DNA from: Telopea speciosissima
Lineage: Eukaryota; Streptophyta; Magnoliopsida; Proteales; Proteaceae
DNA: 64,000 nt
Direction: 5' to 3'
Assembly: GCF_018873765.1 (NCBI RefSeq)
Contig: NC_057925.1
Coordinates: forward strand, 5,467,568 to 5,531,567
The notes under the pieces are model-generated. The model had not been told where the DNA came from and did not search any database. It worked only from the letters and a program-made list of their open reading frames with translations. This document shows positions 34,644-45,248 of the stretch, piece by piece. Each line of letters opens with the position of its first letter. Position 1 is the stretch's first letter. The position numbers and the translations under genes were made by a program.

Positions 34644-36217
34644 TTCCTTTTAGAGTGATGTTAATTGGATTAAACTAGGTTTAATTCTTGAGATCTTGTT
34701 CATTTCAGACAATGATAATAGAATACTTGAAAAGTGATGTTAATATAATATACTCCAAAAGTTTGTTATCATTTTACAGGGTAAGTGGATCTTGCCCATG
34801 TTTGTGGTATGTTAACAAACTCCTAATGTCCGGCGTTATCGTTATCAAATCCATCTTGATCTCTGTATCTTGTCGAAATAACAGGAGCATTTTGGCAATT
34901 TTTTTATGTTACATGGACCTTTAGATGTGTTTGGTACCATCTTCAATGCATACAATAACCTATTCTATCAAATATCTTGTGAGAAACATCTCCTAGCCAG
35001 TGTTTTTCTTTCATGGGTATACATGAACTTCAATTGAAATGGTGGAAGTACTTCCAAACTACCACTGAAGTTTTGGAACTTTTTTTTTTGGGAGTTTATT
35101 GTCGCAGCTAAAGTTGATCAAAGTTTGATGAAGTTTTTGTTAGAAAAACAATGTAGCAGAATGGCGATTTTGCAGAAGAAAACCACAATATATAGCGATA
35201 GTCCGAATCCACTATTTTTGTGAAGAAAATACAAATCCTCTCACACATCTCTCAAAAAGATAACCACAATATATAGAAAACCTTCACCCATGAAAGTACA
35301 AAACTGCCCCCAGAATCCATCCGGTCTGATTCGAGATATGAACCAACATAGGGCGAAATACATATCAAATCAAAGATCTCAATGAGCGAAACAGCCTGTT
35401 GAAGTATCAACAGTATTTTTTGGATTAGAACTGAGATCAGGGTTCACCAATAACAGTTCCACCCAAGTTTTGTAACTTGAGGAAGTTTGGTATAACTCAG
35501 GCTGGTTGTAAAGTAAGTTGAACTCTGATTTTGACGAGCTTTTGGAACCGTGGTCACGAGTGAGCTATTATGGGTTTGCATGGTTTTGTTTTGGAACCAT
35601 GGTCATAAGTGGCAGAGCTCTTCAATCACCCTACTGTGTTCAAGAAAGCAAGAGAAGCCATAGAGGAAAGGAGAAAACAATTTGAGCTCAGATGTGCTGC
35701 TGCAGGTTGCGGGATGTGTTTTCAAACCGTACTGTGATAAGACACCAGTTGATTTTTCAGTTGACTGCAGCAAAGATGTCCTGCAACAAGTTGCAACAAT
35801 GGAACAGAAGATGCAGTTGAGAAAAGGAGAAAACCATGTGAGTTAATATTAACCCTAATTATCATACATTTATATTGCATCTTGATAATCTATTCGATGC
35901 ATGGGATGCATCAATCTGATTGGTTATCCGGGGGAGGGGGTGTGAGGGCAAGAGGGACCTGACATGAAGGTGGACAAGTGGGCCATAGCAATTCGATATG
36001 ACTTGGTTGTATTGGTCTAGGAGCGGCTTAAAGTGATGACCATTGGCAAAGCTGGAGTCACTGGCTGTCTGGCTATCTATTGATTGAGCTGGGAAAGCCA
36101 ACATTGACAAGGAGGGAAGGAGATGAGCCAGAGTGTGAAGAGTTAATTGAAGAACTCCTTTCAAAATCTATGACCTGAAAGTAGGGATGGGTTGCTCTCA
36201 TTCATAACTTAGTTTTT
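34644..36217. other. Intergenic, no gene seen
   Basis: The first few hundred bases are probably the COM1 3' UTR. The rest holds short ORFs without features. The 100-residue minus-strand ORF at 35862-36164 has no domain I recognise. Confidence 0.5.
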
Positions 36218-36327
36218 AAAACATGAATAGAAACATGCAAACTGCAATGTTCTTTCCTTCTCTCAAGACTCTAAAACATGAATAGAAACATGCAAACTGC
36301 AATGTTCTTTCCTTCTCTCAAGACTCT
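36218..36327. repeat. Perfect 55-bp tandem duplication
   Basis: 36218-36272 and 36273-36327 are identical. Identity implies a very recent duplication or an assembly artefact. Confidence 0.95.
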
Positions 36328-36489
36328 TTATTGTTATTTTCATTTTGAAGGATCTTTAATGACCAAAAGTGAGACCAGCTTAGTCAATTGCAGGTTATTA
36401 GGAGTACGTTGAGACTAATCTCTGCCTTGTGATTTGAAAATAAGAATCCCTGTTTTAGGTGCTACCTTAGCATAGTTAATCTGGGAGCA

Positions 36490-37060
36490 AGAAACCACTT
36501 GGTATGTTTAGACGTAAAGGTCATGATATTAATCAAGTAAACAGAAATTGGAATAGGCTGACTTCCACTGACAGTTTTGGACCAAGCATGGATGGAAGCT
36601 TGGAGAGACCAATGCAACAAATAGGTTGTTGGAGTGCTATTCTTCAGAGACCTAACCTGGTGTGTGGATATGCAGGAACAGCAACTGAAACAGTACTACA
36701 TGGAATCCTTGCAGGGATCAAACAAGCTCTCTCTCACCGTATGTAAAGAATACAAATCGTTACAGATTCCCTTCAACTAGTGCCACTACTGCACCAATCT
36801 GATTTCTGTGACTGGCCATGGATCTTATTTTCATTGTTTTTTTGATACTTTTCACTTTTAATAAAAACCTCTTCTGGACTGTAATAATATGCATATTAGT
36901 AGAGAGGATGCCAGTTTAGCCCATTACCTAGCTTGTGAGGCTAACAGAGAGAACCTCTGGCAGTATGGATTTCAATGCTGTTAAGAACTCCAATGTACTT
37001 CGAATGACCTCAAAAAGTTGTCTCGTTTGCAAATGGTTTGGGCCAATCTTGCTGATCAAT
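36490..37060 (+). mobile_element. LINE 3' fragment with RNase H-like domain
   Basis: Plus-strand frames give RNase H-like segments in order. First comes 'MDGSLERPMQQIGCWSAILQ' with 'HGILAGIKQAL' (36590-36746), then in another frame 'VTDSLQLVPLL' and 'DWPW' (36755-36830). Last is 'REDASLAHYLACEANRENLW' (36902-36961), like the RNase H tail at the end of plant LINEs. Frames are shifted, so it is dead. It lies close downstream of the polygalacturonase gene in the opposite orientation. Confidence 0.6.
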
Positions 37061-37231
37061 ATATCATTTACACACGCATAATGTGGGCATTGCCCTTTTT
37101 TATTTTTGAAAAATTCTCCCCCTCCCCCCTTTGTTCCCAGGTGGGCTGAACCATGACAACAATGTAGAATCAGTGCCCGATTATCTTCATAAAGAATAAC
37201 ATTTCTGATGAGCTTGTGAAGAACATTCTCT

Positions 37232-40011
37232 CTACTGCTCGTAGAGACCAGAGTGGAAATTGAGCAAAGATATATCATTAACAGTTGAAGGCCTGAAGTC
37301 AAAAGGGTTATTCCATCGCCTTGTGTGACCGTCGAACCATCTCATGCTCATATTTTCTATCTCTAATCCTTTAATGTGCTCCATAATAATCCCAGCTATG
37401 CTATGATTCACAAGTCCTCGGCATCCTGGCCTGTAATCTATCAATCCACCTGGGAACGGTGTCCATCTTCTATAGGTAAGGTTCACATTAATGAATTTCA
37501 GGTTGCTAAGAAGCCCACCTTTGCAGCCAGACAAGAAGACCCCATTTTCTGAAACGGCCGATATGTTAACAAAAAGCAGATCAGAGATGGAACCAGCTTT
37601 GGAGTTCAAGTCTCGTGGGCAACTTGTCACATAGATAGGCTCTGCTCTCCCCCACCATGAAGGATCATAGTATCTTGTACTGATCTTAATATTTGAAAAG
37701 GTAATGCCACTCACATTTCCTGTGCATAAAAGGGAGATTATTAATGGTATGAAAATGAACTTGTTAAGGGATTTGAAGATAAACAAAAAGTCTGTTACCT
37801 CCATCACGTATCTGGAATCCAAGCCCTCTGTGAGAATCAGTAATAGTGATGTTGTCAAACAACATACTTTCAAAATTGAACCAACTTGCACTGCCAAGCT
37901 TGATTGCACAAGATTTTGTTCTAATCCAACTGTCTGTAACAGTCAAATTAACAAGGGGGCCTGTGGATGTCTTAGGGCATATTGCATCATCCCCTGTATT
38001 GATGTTGCATCTTGTGATGAAAGTGTTATTTGAATCCTCTATATCTATTCCATCATTGTTTGGGATGTTGAAGTCCCCATAAATTGAAATATCATGAATT
38101 GATGTGTTTTGGCACCTAACAATGTGCAGGCTGCAATAGCAGGAGCACAATAGCATGTGAAGAGAACACTAAAGGTAGCTACATTAGTATAAATAATTTT
38201 GTATATTCATGATATTAAGACTGAGCATCAATAGCCATTATAGAAGAGTACCCAAAATTTAAACCCCCCACCCCCACCCCAAAAAAAAAGAAGGCATTAT
38301 TAAAGATTCTGGATAATTTGGGTTTATGGCCATAGCTATAGTTGCTATGAACCTTAAGTCTATACATCTTGAGATTAGGGGCATCAAAATGCTGGCCCAC
38401 TGGGAGGTTAGGCCGGTTAAATCCTGACATTGGACCGACTGGTAAGTAAACAGACCAGTACCATGCTTAGTCCGATTATGGGCTGGTCAGGACTCAGGAA
38501 TGGTGTGTGGTTTTAGGCTGATAGGCGGCTGAAACCCAGATAAGCAATAATAAGTTAGGTCATTGAACTCGGATTCCGGATTGAGATCAACTATGGATCA
38601 GGCTGAATCTGTCCGGGATTGATTGGTTCAAGAATTGGCCGGAATAGACCATAATTATCCTAACCCTAAATTCTGTACATGGATCACGGCTGATTCGAAT
38701 TAGGATTGATCACGGCCTATATGAATCAGGATTGGCCACAGCTAATTCTGATCTGAATAGGTGGATCTGGCCTATCCAATTCTGATTTTTTACAATTTGG
38801 ATGCTCTACTGCCGAGCTGCTTGGCAGGACTGTGCTGCGACACGACGAGGCGTGTAATGACCGCCTTACCCCTGCCCGAGCACCTTGCCCGAGTGGGGGT
38901 AAGGCTGTCATTATGCGTCTCACCGTGTCTGGGCAGCACGGTCACAGCTCGATAGTAGAGGATCTAGATTAGATTTTTTAATATTAGATAATATCAATTT
39001 GGCTCGTCTCCAGGAGCCCATTGCCCAGGTAGCATCCAACGGTGCTAGGCTGCTGGGTGCATTGAGATGCATGCTGGACACACACATCCCTGGACACCCA
39101 GCAGCCCAGCGCCATGGGATGCTTCCCTAGGTGTGGGGTCCTTGGAGAGGAGCCGGATGCAGATAACCTGGCCCAGTTCCCTAGTGTTTGTAATATAGGG
39201 GTGTAATGACCACCTTACCCCTGGGGCCCTGCCCGGGTGGAATCCATCGCACTTGACCGCCCCCAGTCTTGGAGCGATAAAGATCCGGGGAACTGGGCCA
39301 GCCGGAGAACTGGAGGAGATAATTTTCCCTAATATGAGGCTATGAGTCTTGCTTTGCCAGGTTATCTGCTACGTGGCAGATCTAAATCAGATATAGGCAC
39401 TAGGCAGTGGGTACTTACCACCAATAAGCGGGATCCGTCAATCTGACGTCCCAAACGTTAACATTCCGGCAATCAAGGAAACCCACGAGTCTCGGCCGGC
39501 ACTCATCCCCGTAACAATCACCCGTTCTGTTCCAGCTAACCATCACGTTCTTCCGAGGATCCAACCGCTCCACGAACTTCAATCCCTGACCGTCGATCAC
39601 TCCTCCTCCGGTGATCCCTACGTCTATCGCGTTCTCCGCCAACACAACGTACCATCTCCTCGACTCCTTCGGATAGTCCTCCAATCTCGTCCCTCCCAAT
39701 ATCCTCGCTCCCTTCTCGATCTCCAACACTACCCTCGATCTCAGGTAAATCGTCGCCGTCAGGTAGTCTCCGGCGGGAAATGTCACCCGTCCACCACCAG
39801 CAGCGGAGCAGTCATCGATCGCCGCTTGTATGTGTTGCGTGTCATAGTTCTTACCGTCGCCGGCGGCGCCGTAATCGATGACGGAGAACGAGGTATTTGA
39901 TCGAGGGAGCTGAATGGTTGTACTTGTTGACGTGAATGATTGTGATTGGATGATCGAGAATACTAAAGAGAAGAGGAAAGTCGCTAACGGCGAGAGTCGA
40001 AGAGGGGCCAT
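37232..40011 (-). CDS. Polygalacturonase-like glycosyl hydrolase family 28 protein, three exons
   Basis: Minus-strand exons 40011-39419, 38130-37799 and 37719-37232 join in frame (junctions TG|C and G|GA) to give 470 residues, the usual size. All introns are GT-AG. The N-terminus (MAPLRLSPLATFLFSLVFSI) is a signal peptide, so the protein is secreted to the wall, where GH28 enzymes cut pectin. A GH28 beta-helix follows: 'FSVIDYGAAGDG' (~43), 'GGGRVTFPAGDY' (~71), 'IPNNDGIDIEDS' (~220), 'NTGDDAIC' (242-249), 'SHRGLGFQIRDGG' (~297). The GDD acids are present. However, the usual NTD reads NND and the usual GHG/RIK catalytic region reads SHRGLGF/IRD, as in an atypical plant subfamily. Pectin hydrolase activity is therefore not certain. 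Intron 1 (38131-39418) is full of foldback elements; intron 2 is 79 bp. No lesion is visible. Confidence 0.9.
38805..38970. mobile_element. MITE family 2, copy 1 (AGATCCTCTAC foldback)
   Basis: Ends 'gctctactgccgagctg' and 'cagctcgatagtagag' are inverted copies. The core is itself a hairpin of 'aatgaccgccttacccc' and 'ggggtaaggctgtcatt'. It lies in polygalacturonase intron 1. A second copy is at 63577-63760. Confidence 0.75.
38998..39156. mobile_element. Foldback element, family 3
   Basis: Inverted ends: 'ttggctcgtctccaggagcc' at the left and the complement of 'tccttggagaggagccgga' at the right. Further pairs lie inside ('aggtagcatcc' with 'ggatgcttccct', 'ctgctgggtg' with 'cacccagcag'). It is non-coding and GC-rich, in polygalacturonase intron 1. 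Confidence 0.75.
39158..39370. mobile_element. Foldback element, family 4
   Basis: Ends 'gcagataacctgg' and 'ccaggttatctgc' are perfect inverted copies. A nested pair 'ctggcccagttccc' and 'ggggaactgggccag' lies inside, with a 'taatgaccaccttacccc' core like that of family 2. It directly abuts the previous element and ends about 50 bp from exon 1 of the polygalacturonase gene. Confidence 0.75.
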
Positions 40012-40230
40012 TCTTGTTCGTTTCGTTCAAGTGTTGCTTTTGTTTGCTATGGATTGGATTACATATGATATGATCGAATATTTGCTGCAAGCCAATAATT
40101 CCACCAATGAGAATGGTGGAGTGATTTGGTTGACGTAGAGTTGTGGAGTGATTTGGTTGACGTAAGGGTATCAATTTTGAATCGAAACTGATTATTAATC
40201 GATTTGATTTAGTTTTTAAAAATTTGGGTC

Positions 40231-40393
40231 ATTGTTCTCTATGGGCGAGAGTGGCCCCTGTGCACATGCGGAGCCAATGAGCACGCGTGTATTGACATTA
40301 TGATGGTAAGATTTTCATTTTTCATGGGGATGGGTGATCATTTCATCCCTCTGTGTCTAGGCGTGAGCGATACACTCCTCACAGAGAACTTTC
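40231..40393. mobile_element. MITE family 1, copy C
   Basis: 'attgttctctatggg' at the left faces 'cacagagaactt' at the right. The internal segment 'gatgggtgatcatttca' matches copy B. It lies about 220 bp upstream of the polygalacturonase start codon. Confidence 0.6.
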
Positions 40394-40552
40394 TTCCAAA
40401 ATTTTTTATATCTAATAGTTGATTCCATTAGATTTTGAATTAAGAAATTATTGGTTCTGACCTGAGTAAAACCATTAAACCGTTAAACCATTGAAACATA
40501 TGAAACCAATTGACTTTAAAGTGTAAACCATGAAAATAATTTTAGGGGGTAC

Positions 40553-40670
40553 TGTTCTCTGTGCTGTAGCGCAGGCTGCGCCCAGGCACATAAGGTGAGT
40601 GCAATGACCATTCCTGCCCCCTGAATGGCAGGCCCATGTGCTTGGGCGCAACCTACGACCTTGAGAACAT
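40553..40670. mobile_element. MITE family 1, copy D
   Basis: It begins 'tgttctctgtgctgtagcg' and contains 'gcaggctgcgcccaggcaca', shared with copy E. The right end, 'gagaaca', is degraded. Confidence 0.65.
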
Positions 40671-41147
40671 TCTCCCATAATTTAAATTATTTCTATGCCA
40701 AACAATTAGGGCCTAGAAACCTAATCGTGCATCAAGCTTAATAAATGATATCTTTAGTGGTTTACATTATTATTTTTTGGATTGGATTTAGGGTTTACAT
40801 CTATTCAAACACGGGTTCTTAAATGGGTCCAGAATTATGGATTATTTTTTGGACAAGGCCGGGCCTGGTCTATGGCTGAATCGTTTACGAACTATTTCTG
40901 ACTACCAAATGAAAACTAAAACTAATAATAATAACCATATTAACAACGTTAGGCTCCGTTTGTTTACAAGGGAGATTAAAGGGAAGGGAAAAGAAGTAAA
41001 ATTTTCAAACTAAAAAATGAAACTTCGTAATTATTGACTCACATGATTATTTTTCTAACTAATCATTCTATATTTGATAGTAAAATTCACTTTAATTTGC
41101 ATCTACATCCCTTGGATTTGAAAAAAGTAAAATAGAAATTAAGGGTG

Positions 41148-41281
41148 ATATTCTCTGTGCCGCAGCGTAGGCTACGCCCAGACAGAGGGGATGGGTATTT
41201 CTGCCATTCAGGGGACAGGGCGGTCATTTCCCCCACCCCCATATGTATGGGCGCAGGCTGCGCCCCCAGCACAGAGAACAT
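41148..41281. mobile_element. MITE family 1, copy E (best-preserved)
   Basis: Ends 'attctctgtgccgcagcg' and 'cccagcacagagaaca' pair. 'aggctacgcccagacagagg' at the left pairs with 'atgggcgcaggctgcgcccc' at the right, giving an almost complete 130-bp hairpin. Confidence 0.75.
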
Positions 41282-41294
41282 TTGGCCTAGAAAT

Positions 41295-41437
41295 AACAAC
41301 AGCTGCCTAGCACAGTTGGTAAGTTGTGGTGCACTTCATGCCCATGCTCACCAGGCGGTCTCGAGTTCGAGTCTCCTGGTTGTTACCTACCCCCTCCCCA
41401 GTTCCCCTCCCCCTAAGAAAAATATATTAAAAAAAAA
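41295..41437 (+). mobile_element. tRNA-derived SINE with target duplication
   Basis: Box A-like 'tagcacagttggtaag' and box B-like 'gagttcgagtctcc' are spaced as in a tRNA. A C/T-rich body and an A-rich tail follow. The flanks 41278-41294 and 41438-41454 are 17-bp direct repeats with one mismatch ('acatttggcctag' exact). It inserted just beside the end of a family 1 MITE. Confidence 0.8.
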
Positions 41438-41600
41438 ACATTTGGCCTAGGAATTATATCTAAAAAACATTATTACTAAATATGATAAGAAATTATATAG
41501 TTTATACAATCATTTGGATAATGGTTACCATGCTTTTCTTTTTAGGTTAAAATTTTTTCACTTTCCTTCGTTTTAACTTTTCTTGCAACCAAACGGAGCC

Positions 41601-44113
41601 TAGATGAAAAAGATTTGGGTGGAAAGTGATGGAAAAATTTTTGTGATTATAGTTTTGGGAAAAAGATTGCTACACTGCCCCGGTACATATTCGTTTTATA
41701 CCATTCTCACATAATAAATAGTGGGACTCGTATTCTAACCATGTGAGCCCAATGTGGACCTCATATGAATGATATTATTTTCTAACCCCTCATTAGTGCA
41801 TTGTCCAGATTCTTTTTTTTACGATGCATTTGTAGGAAACCCTCTCTAGTTAGTTTAATAGCTAAAATGACCTTAAGTAAAATAGGATGGTAAAACACGA
41901 TTCCAAAAGCCAATACTAATTAATTGGAATAAGGTTTGCTTAAATTGAACTAACAATGAATTTTTGAGGTTTTTTTTAAAGAAAATAAATAGTTGTCCCA
42001 CTCACAAACTCAAAGCAAATGTATCAAAACAAGCAAAAATGTACCTTAAGTTTTCATGAGAGAGAGAGAGAAAGAGAGAGAGAGACAGAGATGGCTTATT
42101 TATTTTGGTAAGAGAAATGAATTATTTTTTTCTTTTTTTTTTTTAATGAAAAGAAAAAAATATATATTAATAAGATGACAAATTTGTACATAGTTAACAC
42201 ATAAAAGGAACCTTTGATGTTTGGGCCTTATGGGCCCAAAAACGGAGCAAAGTTAAAAAAAAGTCAGTTTGAATAAGCCGGTATTTTGCTTCTTGAGATT
42301 TGTCCAAAATCTACAAAAAATAGAGCCCAAAAATGGTGCAAAGTTAACAAAAAGTCTTTTGGAATAAGCCAGTATTTTGCTTCTTCAGATTTGTCCAAAA
42401 TCTACAAAAAATAGGTTAGAACTTCCCAACGCCAAGGGGAGAGAGAGAGAGAGAGAGTCTTGCCCTTGTCAAATCTATGTGACTCTTGACTAGGTTTTTC
42501 AAAATTTTGACTCGACTCAGATTCAACCAAATCAAAACCTAGTTTTCCAACTATGGTCATGCTTGTTAAAGGGTTGTCGAATATGAGTGGGCCAATCAGA
42601 TTATCTTGTCAGTTCTTTTTTGCATTTCAGATCAAAGAGAAAGGGATGGTTAATTAGGACCTCATAGGAATGCACATTGTCTTTAACTTTTTTTATTTTT
42701 TTTGGCCCTAGTAAAGCACATTATCTTTAACTCAACAATAGTTACAAAAGTCTATTACTGATTGTTTACACCCTAAAATGATTGAATGGCCAATAATGAT
42801 AGACTGATTGAGTTCAAGCTGCAAAAAGATTGGTCATCAAGTTAGGTTCCCCAAAAATAGAGTTAGAGGGGCCAGGAGGGTTGTAATTGCGAAGTACCCC
42901 GTACTGACACTACCACTGGAGTGGGAACTAATCGAGGGGTACATGGGATTAAGCAGTTTTGTAACCGCCAAGGAAGGGCAGTTGAGGAACTCCCAATAGA
43001 GACATCACCCTCACAAATATAAATATCAGAATCCAAGAAGTGAGAGGGATCTCTCGATCAACCAAAAACATGTTATTTTATTTATCTTTAATTTTTTTTT
43101 AGCGCAATTTTTATTTTCCTTAGTGTAATTTTCTCTCAGAACATCACGGACATTCTATCTATCAAGTTCTCTTTTGATTCTCTATCAATAGTATGCTCTT
43201 TGAATGTACTTGCGTTGAATCAATAGAAATCCTTGGTTTTTCTTTCAAGCCAATCATTTGGTCTTGTAATTGTTCTTTTCTTTGCACATTGCACTTTGGC
43301 CTTTATAATCTAAAGTCCTTGAAGCAATCGAGGCAAGAGGGCCACATCGATAGAAGTCAAAAGGATAATTTCCATCAAACATTGAGTCTTGCAGACTTTG
43401 GTACGCCCGCACTCTCTATTACACATTATTTGTTACGATTGACCAAGCAAATGGTAGACCGATTATTTGAATGATCGAAAAAAAGAGCCAAACACTGATC
43501 AACAATAGTTATTTAAAATACATATCAAATGTCGTGTTTTTTTACCCAAAAAAAGAGTATCGTGCTTCTCTATCTTTTTTCAAATTAGCCTCAAATGTAT
43601 ACCATAAAAAATGTCCCAATTTGCCATTTTTTTAGTGAAAAGTGGCAATTAAAAAAAGGAATATTATTATTCTTATTTCTAAAAAGTTACTTTAATATTA
43701 TATATTAAATATTAATAAGACATAAATTGGCTCCAAAATTTATGTGTATATTGTTGTTTTTGTATTTCAATAAATGTTTAAAATCCGTATCGTTTGTTTT
43801 CATTTTTGGGCCATTTCAAAATGTTTGATTGTTATGTTTTAATTTTGAGCCGTTTTTTAACATGATGTATGGAACATTTTTTTTTTTTGTGTGTGTGTGC
43901 ATTTTAGTCCGAAAGATTGGACCTAGGCTGCTGATTGATTGTAAGGAAGATCTTACAATGCCAAGATACATCGTGTAAAGGGTGGGGATCCTTTAGTTAT
44001 TGATTACGGCTGAAGACCCGCAAGAAGTTAAGTATATGTTACTTGTTAGGATCAACGTTTTAAAAAACTGTTCACTCTGAAACAATATTTTGGAATAGAA
44101 ACGTTGACATATA
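41601..44113. other. Intergenic, no gene seen
   Basis: AT-rich sequence with GA microsatellites (42060-42088, 42439-42457) and a tandem repeat (42232-42413). The stretch 42990-43480 has LTR-like texture (ORF 43193-43474) but no second copy or coding region to support it. Confidence 0.45.
42232..42413. repeat. Two ~91-bp tandem repeat units
   Basis: Both units run from 'gcccaaaaa(c/t)gg' through 'gtattttgcttctt' to 'aaatctacaaaaaatag', with few differences. Confidence 0.85.
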
Positions 44114-44711
44114 GACCTAAGGGTCTGTATGTTAACCTTCTAAAAAATAGTTTCTGGTGTTTTTTCTGTTTCTGAGGGCAAAAAATGGAACAGATTCTGA
44201 ATGTGTCACCCGGTCTGTTTTTGTGTGTTTTTTTTTTTTAAATGAATCAATTAAAAGAAATGATTCTAGCATGGTTTTGAGAAACACCAAAAAGAAACTC
44301 TGAAAAAACAAAAACACAAGCTCAAAGCAAAAATGTACATGATACAAACTCGATATTCATGAATCACCACCACCACCAACTCTACTGCCACCGCTACCAC
44401 CACCATCATTGCGACACCTGTATCATCAGTCATCACCACTAACTCCACCACTGCTGCCACCCCCACTATACTACCACCGTCACCACCTCCACCTCAACCT
44501 TCACTGCTACCATCAACCCCACAAAATAGAAGAAATTCTATACATACATATTTTTTTTTTCTAGTGACAGAAACAAAATATTATTTTTTTAGTTTTACCA
44601 TATAACATTTGTTGATATAGAATTACTCAAAAATCACAAAAACACAAAAAATTGTTTCTGACTCATGAACAATATTTTAGAACAGAAACATTGCCAAATA
44701 GACCCTAAACT
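44114..44711. mobile_element. MITE with GGGTCTRTTTGGCAA-type ends
   Basis: Left 'agggtctgtatgttaacctt' and right complement of 'aaacattgccaaatagaccct' are inverted ends. Below them 'tagtttctgg' and 'acaattttttgtgtttttgtg' type words recur in inverse order. The interior contains a CACCAC-rich stretch (44366-44520). The end sequence resembles hAT-type MITEs common in plants. Non-coding. Confidence 0.55.
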
Positions 44712-44763
44712 CAAAACTTTAACTAGATTTACCTAAAGAATAGCATATTATCATCACCAAGTT

Positions 44764-44835
44764 GTGGCTGTAGTTTAGTGGTAAGAATTCCACGTTGTGG
44801 CCGTGGAGACCTGGGCTCGAATCCCAGCAGCCACA
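44764..44835 (+). tRNA. tRNA-His (GTG)
   Basis: 72 nt. The acceptor stem GTGGCTG pairs with CAGCCAC, followed by discriminator A. The anticodon stem CCACG/CGTGG holds the loop TTGTGGC, so the anticodon is GTG. T arm GGG/CCC with GGCTCGAATCC as box B and TAGTTTAGTGG as box A. All arms pair. The next tRNA gene starts only 6 nt downstream and the spacer 'ttcttt' is not a good Pol III terminator. Confidence 0.97.
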
Positions 44836-44841
44836 TTCTTT

Positions 44842-44933
44842 CCGACCTTAGCTCAGTTGGCAGAGCGGAGGACTGTAGTGGGAGAATCCTGTGAGACATC
44901 CTTAGGTCGCTGGTTCGAATCCGGCAGGTCGGA
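44842..44933 (+). tRNA. tRNA-Tyr (GTA) with 19-nt intron
   Basis: 92 nt including an intron at 44879-44897, directly after position 37 as in eukaryotic tRNA-Tyr; mature length 73 nt. The acceptor stem CCGACCT pairs with AGGTCGG, then A. The anticodon stem GAGGA/TCCTT encloses anticodon GTA at 44875-44877. Box B is GGTTCGAATCC. All plant tRNA-Tyr genes that I know of carry such an intron. A T-run terminator follows at once. Confidence 0.97.
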
Positions 44934-44942
44934 TTTTTTTTT
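44934..44942 (+). terminator. Pol III terminator (T9)
   Basis: Nine Ts immediately follow the discriminator base of tRNA-Tyr. This is the first strong Pol III stop after the start of tRNA-His. Confidence 0.9.
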
Positions 44943-45248
44943 CAACCTCTCTTTTGTTCCTTTTTTTCCCAAGAGTTAATCCTTAATTTACTGCCTGCGT
45001 TGTCTTCAACTCCATAGTCACTTTTAAGGCAAGATTATTCTTTTCGTCTTCATCATGAGAAAAAGGCCAAAACCTTAACTAGCCATATAATTGTGTGGGA
45101 TACTAGGATATGATCACCTTCTTATTCAAAAAGAAAAAATGTTGATAACAGTTTAACTGTACTAAAATGGACAACAGTGAACAGTTCCCACGTTCTACTA
45201 TCATGAGTATCAAGAGTAACTCAGATACTTGAGACCTATGAAGAACGG

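Larger units (their letters stand above)
40952..41600. mobile_element. MITE with GGCTCCGTTTG ends, hosting two insertions
   Basis: 'taggctccgtttgtttacaag' (40950-40970) and the complement of 'cttgcaaccaaacggagccta' (41582-41602) are inverted ends. TA flanks both sides, so a TA or larger target duplication is possible. A family 1 MITE (41148-41281) and a SINE (41295-41437) sit inside, leaving about 350 bp of original element. Superfamily not decided (Tc1/Stowaway- or Harbinger-like). Confidence 0.65.

Noticed and set aside
44797-44979. 60-residue ORF across the tRNA pair
   Set aside because: It is read straight through tRNA-His and tRNA-Tyr; the structure of both tRNAs explains the sequence.
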